Positions 52,026 to 55,000 of a stretch of DNA of 55,000 bases are shown here, in pieces. This DNA is from Symbiodinium natans (taxonomy: Eukaryota > Sar > Dinophyceae > Suessiales > Symbiodiniaceae): the NCBI GenBank assembly GCA_905221605.1, contig CAJNDS010002707.1:37501-92500 (forward strand). Reading direction: 5' to 3'. The position numbers were made by a program, and so were the translations under genes. Position 1 is the first letter of the stretch. The number at the start of each line of letters is the position of its first letter. A model generated the notes under the pieces. That model was not told the DNA's origin. It did no database searches and saw only the letters and a list, made by a program, of their open reading frames with translations.

Positions 52026-52209
52026 AGGATTCTCGCGGCTTATGGGACCTCGCTGGGGCTCGTCAGGGCCTCAGGACTCTAGGGCACTAAGGTCTATGGA
52101 TTATGGGCTTTCGGGTTTAGTGCTTTAAACCGATTGAAAAATATTTATGAGTAGGTTCCCTTGTAAGGAAAGAAGGAAATTAAGAAAATTATCCCGAAGC
52201 ACGACCCAT

Positions 52210-52400
52210 TTTAAGCCGCAAACCCCTAACAACCCTAAACCCTGAAACCCAAAACCCTAAACCCCGAATAACCCCTAAACCCTGAAACCCTCATACCTAA
52301 ACCCCAAAACCCGAAACCCCAAAACCCTAACAACCCAAAACCCCTAACAACCGTAACAACCCTAAACCCCTAAAACCTATAGACCCTAAATCCCTAACAA
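52210..52400. repeat. Degenerate CCCTAACAA/CCCTAAA array
   Basis: CCCCTAACAACCCTAAACCC-type units precede the GNQRFV exon. Confidence 0.85.
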
Positions 52401-52425
52401 CCCCAACCCCCCTCCCCCTCTGGAC

Positions 52426-52457
52426 CTGCGGGGTGCCCTTCACAAAGCGCTGGTTTC
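52426..52457 (-). CDS. Beta-CA domain 1, exon 2 (GNxRFV)
   Basis: A 32-nt exon after an AAGCAG acceptor encodes NQRFVKGTPQ. With the split glycine it completes GNQRFV, typical of the beta-CA N-terminus. It ends in phase 0 at a GTCCAG donor. Confidence 0.85.
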
Positions 52458-52904
52458 CTGCTTGGAGATTCATGGTTTTGGGTTTAGGGCTTGGGGTTTG
52501 GGGCTTGGGGTTTAGGGTTTAGGGGTACTTATGTCCCCAATTCAAAGTCTGCTTCTCACCCACTTGGGGACTTCGGGGGCTTCTGAATGCAGTTACAATT
52601 GATGTTGGAAGTACCCCTAAACCTCTAAACCCTAAACCCTAAACCCATGAACCTCCAAGCGGTCCGCGTTTGAGGCTTTGATAAGGCTTGAGCATGCCAG
52701 GCTGCTGCGTCAGGGTTCAGGGGTCTAGGGTGTAGGGCTTTAGGGCTTGAGGCTTTAGGGCCTAGGGGTCTTATTGGTGCTGGGGTGGGCCTTGGGGTTT
52801 GTGTTTTTTCTTTCATTTTTTTGGGTAGTTTTTTTTGGGAGAGGGGGGGGGGGGGCTGGGGGGTTGGGGAGTTTGCTTGCGGGTTTGGGAACGCTAAAAG
52901 ACGC

Positions 52905-52950
52905 CTGCCCGCAGGAGCTGCATCGCCTCACCAGCCGGCATCGGCGCGTC
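52905..52950 (-). CDS. Beta-CA domain 1, exon 1 (N-terminal helix)
   Basis: This exon encodes PMPAGEAMQLLRAG, the helix preceding the conserved GNxRF motif of beta-CAs. It ends in phase 1 (the G of a glycine codon) at a GC donor and begins after GGGAG. The start could lie a little further upstream. Confidence 0.75.
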
Positions 52951-53227
52951 CTCCCACGCGGTTTGGGGTTTGGGGTTTTCTGGGGGGGGCCTCAATCTCG
53001 CTCTCTTTTTGGGATCTTCTTTAAACTTAAACCTCTTTAAACTTAAACCATAAGAAGGACAAAACCTTTCAAACAAAAGCACGGATCCCCAGTACAGACT
53101 TACGCTTGGTCGTTCTCTCAGTGATGGTCCCTTTTTCGGTGCCCTAAAAAAAGGGCCGCCTTTCCCTCTGCGTTTCAGGGGAATTGAGGGCCGAGGGTGT
53201 TGGGTTCAGGGCTTCGGGAGGTCAAGG

Positions 53228-53490
53228 AGGTTTAGGGTTTAGGGCTAGGGAGTAGGGTTTCGGGTTTACGGCTAGGGTTTAGGGTTTCGGGTTTAGGGCT
53301 AGGGTTTAGGGTTTCGGGTTTAGGGTTTAGGGCTAGGTGGTTGGCTTTGGGCTTCGGCTGAGGCTTGCGCGCAGCGGCTCGACATGCCCCCCAAAGGCAG
53401 AAGCTGGAACCCTAAACCCTAAACCCTAAACCTAATCACCCTAAACCCTAAACCCTAAACCCCAAACCCTAAACCCCAAACCCTAAACAA
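53228..53490. repeat. TTTAGGG then CCCTAAA around the candidate first exon
   Basis: GGGCTAGGGTTTAGGGTTTC units at 53228-53335 and CCCTAAA at 53408-53490. The polarity is opposite to that at most internal exons. Confidence 0.88.
53353..53403 (-). CDS. Candidate first exon with ATG
   Basis: An AG acceptor after GGTTCC is followed by about 18 nt and then ATG at 53385. The reading MSSRCAQASAE ends at a GC donor in phase 0, which joins in frame to the next exon (DAPMPAGEAM). In a dinoflagellate the acceptor could receive a trans-spliced leader. The exon is too short for homology, so the start is tentative. Confidence 0.42.
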
Positions 53491-53689
53491 CAAGCACCCA
53501 GAAACCGCAACTCCCCCAAGTCTTGAAATTCTCTCACTAGGCTCCTCGCCCCAACCCGCCTCAACCCGCCCCACCCACACAACCTTAACCCTAAACCCTA
53601 AACCTTGAACCCTAAACTTGAATCAGAAAATGTCAATCCTAAACTCCAAAAGCCGTAAAGCCTCCTAAAACCGCGTCTCAATGGCGCCA

Positions 53690-53815
53690 AAAGTCCTCAA
53701 ACCCTCAAAACCCGCAAAACCCTCAAGACCTCAAAACCCTCAAAACCCTCAAAACCTGCAAAACCCTCAACACCCTCAAAACTCTCAAAACCCTCAAAAC
53801 CCTCAAACCCCCACC
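53690..53815. repeat. CCCTCAAAA tandem repeat
   Basis: About 13 units of AAAACCCTC, a 9-bp relative of the telomeric word. Confidence 0.9.
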
Positions 53816-54529
53816 GTACCCTAAACCCTAAACCCTAAACCGAAACCCTAAACCCTAAGCCCTAAGTCCTAAACCCTAAACCGAAACCCTAAAAAACCCA
53901 AGCCCTAAGTCCTAAACCCTAAACCCGAGCCCCTACCTTATTCCCCCCTCGTACAGAAGCGTCCTTGGTAGTTCGGACTTTGGGGGCCTGGGCTCAAAAA
54001 AAAAAAGAGGGTTGAGGGTTTAGGGTTTGGAGCTCAGGGTTTAGGGTTTAGGGTTTAGGGATTGGGGTTTAGGGTTTAGGGCTTGGGTTTTAGGGTTCAG
54101 GGTTTAGGCTTTGGGTTTAGGGTTCAGGGTTGGGGGTTAGGGTCTAGTTTGGGCTGAGGGTCATGGGGTGTCAGGGTTTTAGGCCTAAGGCATGAGGGTT
54201 TTAATTCGGGGCTTCTGTGTCTGTGGGCTTTAGGGGTTTTAGCGCTTTCTTTCGGGTTGGGCGCTGTGGGTTCCGAGATGCGGGAATAGGGGTTGGCGTG
54301 TGATGGTGCTCTCGGGTTTTTGAGGTTCGGCGGACTGCTCCGGCCATTATGGCGACTGCGGCTTAGGCTCATGTTGCGCATCAGGCAAAGTCAGCACAGA
54401 ATGCGGGACAAGCTGCAGCCATCTTCCTTGAGCAGTATCCTGCAGGAAAGAGGTGTAATTTAGACAGGAGGTAGAGACTTTGTGAGTTCAGCCAAGATAA
54501 CATGTGGTCAGTGTTCTGAAATGATGTTA

Positions 54530-54640
54530 AACCCTAAACCCTAAACCCTAACACCCTAACACCCTAACACCCTAACACCCTAACACCCTAACACCCTAAC
54601 ACCCCAACACCCTAACACCCTAACACCCTAAACCCTACAT
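54530..54640. repeat. CACCCTAA 8-bp array
   Basis: About ten uniform CACCCTAA units follow three CCCTAAA units and precede one CCCTAAA unit, with sharp borders. Confidence 0.93.
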
Positions 54641-54839
54641 ATGGAGCAGGGCTTCGTATGGCTCGGTGAAGGTTGGAGTCGTCTAGGGACTGTGGCTTTA
54701 GGGTTTAAGGTTTAGGGCTTAGGGCTTAGGGTTTATGGTTTAGGGTTTAGGGGTTTAGGGTACTGTTCTGTCTCCTGAATCCCATGTCTCCGAACTACCG
54801 TGCCACACCCCAAACCCCACACCCTAAACCCTATATCCT

Positions 54840-54960
54840 AAACCCTAAACCGCTCCCATGGCTCCTGGAGTTCGCGGAAGCCACTGGCGCAGAGCTGCGA
54901 TGCAAAATGCTGCGGGGGCATCCGGAACGCCAAATCTACCCCCGCGACCCCACCCGTGAG
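54840..54960 (-). other. Possible upstream exon or end of a neighbouring gene
   Basis: The minus strand has CCCGCAG followed by an open block (HFASQLCASGFRELQ) ending at a GA or GT-like donor near 54858. It lies outside the telomeric arrays and resembles the other exon islands, but no beta-CA motif is present. Confidence 0.3.
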
Positions 54961-55000
54961 TCCCGTCGCCACACCCTGAATGACCCCCCTAAGGCCCTAA

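Larger units (their letters stand above)
44054..52950 (-). other. Beta-CA domain 1 (13 exons)
   Basis: Exons at 52905, 52426, 51255, 50616, 50037, 48867, 48083, 47273, 46817, 45814, 45148, 44585 and 44054 read through a whole beta-CA domain of about 218 codons. The order is an N-terminal helix with AMQLLRAG, then GNQRFVKG, the zinc Cys in CADSR, GDIFVLRNAGN, GSMLGSLEF, the zinc His and Cys in GHTKCG, SALEGLL, NVFHTMNFLL, IREGVKSGDIEIQ and GVYDLSTG. All catalytic landmarks are intact and no internal stop is present. It is followed in phase by a linker leading to domain 2. Confidence 0.88.
5532..53403 (-). other. Three-domain beta-carbonic anhydrase gene (about 48 exons)
   Basis: This is the inferred extent of one gene encoding three tandem beta-carbonic anhydrase domains, zinc enzymes that interconvert CO2 and bicarbonate. 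The sequence shows about 48 short coding blocks of 21-74 nt, in the right order for three successive beta-CA domains, and nearly all junctions preserve frame. About 2.3 kb of coding sequence is spread over 47.9 kb, so roughly 95 percent is intron. I counted about 25 GC, 15 GT and 6 GA donors; acceptors are almost all AG|G. All three domains retain CxDSR and GHTxCG, so all could be catalytic. A single polyprotein is favoured because linker exons join the domains in phase and I see no stop plus new start between them. Three tandem genes remain possible. No targeting peptide is evident at the proposed N-terminus, so the compartment is unknown. Confidence 0.85.

Overview
The window looks like nuclear DNA of a dinoflagellate alga. 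I infer this from TTTAGGG-type telomere-like repeats throughout, tiny exons in very large introns, a mixture of GT, GC and GA intron donors with almost uniform AG|G acceptors, and genes on one strand. Species cannot be named from sequence alone.

The main content is easy to miss because no exon exceeds about 70 nt. On the minus strand, from about 53.4 kb down to 5.53 kb, I can follow one gene of about 48 exons encoding three consecutive beta-carbonic anhydrase (beta-CA) domains, about 750 codons in about 47.9 kb. Domain 1 lies at 52950-44054, domain 2 at 41209-28199 and domain 3 at 22922-6897. Short linker exons lie between domains (43.7, 41.8, 25.2 and 24.6 kb) and a terminal exon with a TGA stop lies at 5569-5532. 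Splice phases join in frame at almost every junction. Each domain keeps the zinc-site motifs, CxDSR and GHTxCG. A candidate first exon with ATG lies at 53403-53353.

The introns (about 0.2-3.7 kb) are built mostly of CCCTAAA/TTTAGGG arrays and variants (TTCAGGG, TTGAGGG, TTTCGGG, TTTGGGG, TTTAGGGG). They also hold short inverted-repeat (MITE-like) elements and minisatellites. Usually an exon has CCCTAAA on its low-coordinate side and TTTAGGG on its high-coordinate side, which is how a linear chromosome is capped. At 12.5 kb a telomeric array sits inside a MITE-like element whose uninterrupted relative is at 34.9 kb.

Other content by region: 0-4.8 kb holds a 31-bp minisatellite, a 48-bp repeat with splice-like ends, an unassigned unique stretch and a GGAGGTGAAACCTGGAGCTC repeat. 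A small two-exon minus-strand gene of unknown function lies at 5443-4824. At 7.8-10.3 kb, inside the last large domain-3 intron, is an array of G-tract/C-tract hairpins. At 25.8-28.1 kb there are a 53-57 bp minisatellite, a 160-bp poly-G tract and AT-rich repeats. At 30.3-32.6 kb, inside a domain-2 intron, is a tandem duplication (period about 1035 bp) with two intact 254/253-codon ORFs and a truncated third. At 35.5-36.0 kb is a long TTTAGGGG array. At 42.1-43.2 kb are polypurine and 63-78 bp repeats.

All splice junctions and domain calls were made by reading by eye; transcript data would settle them.
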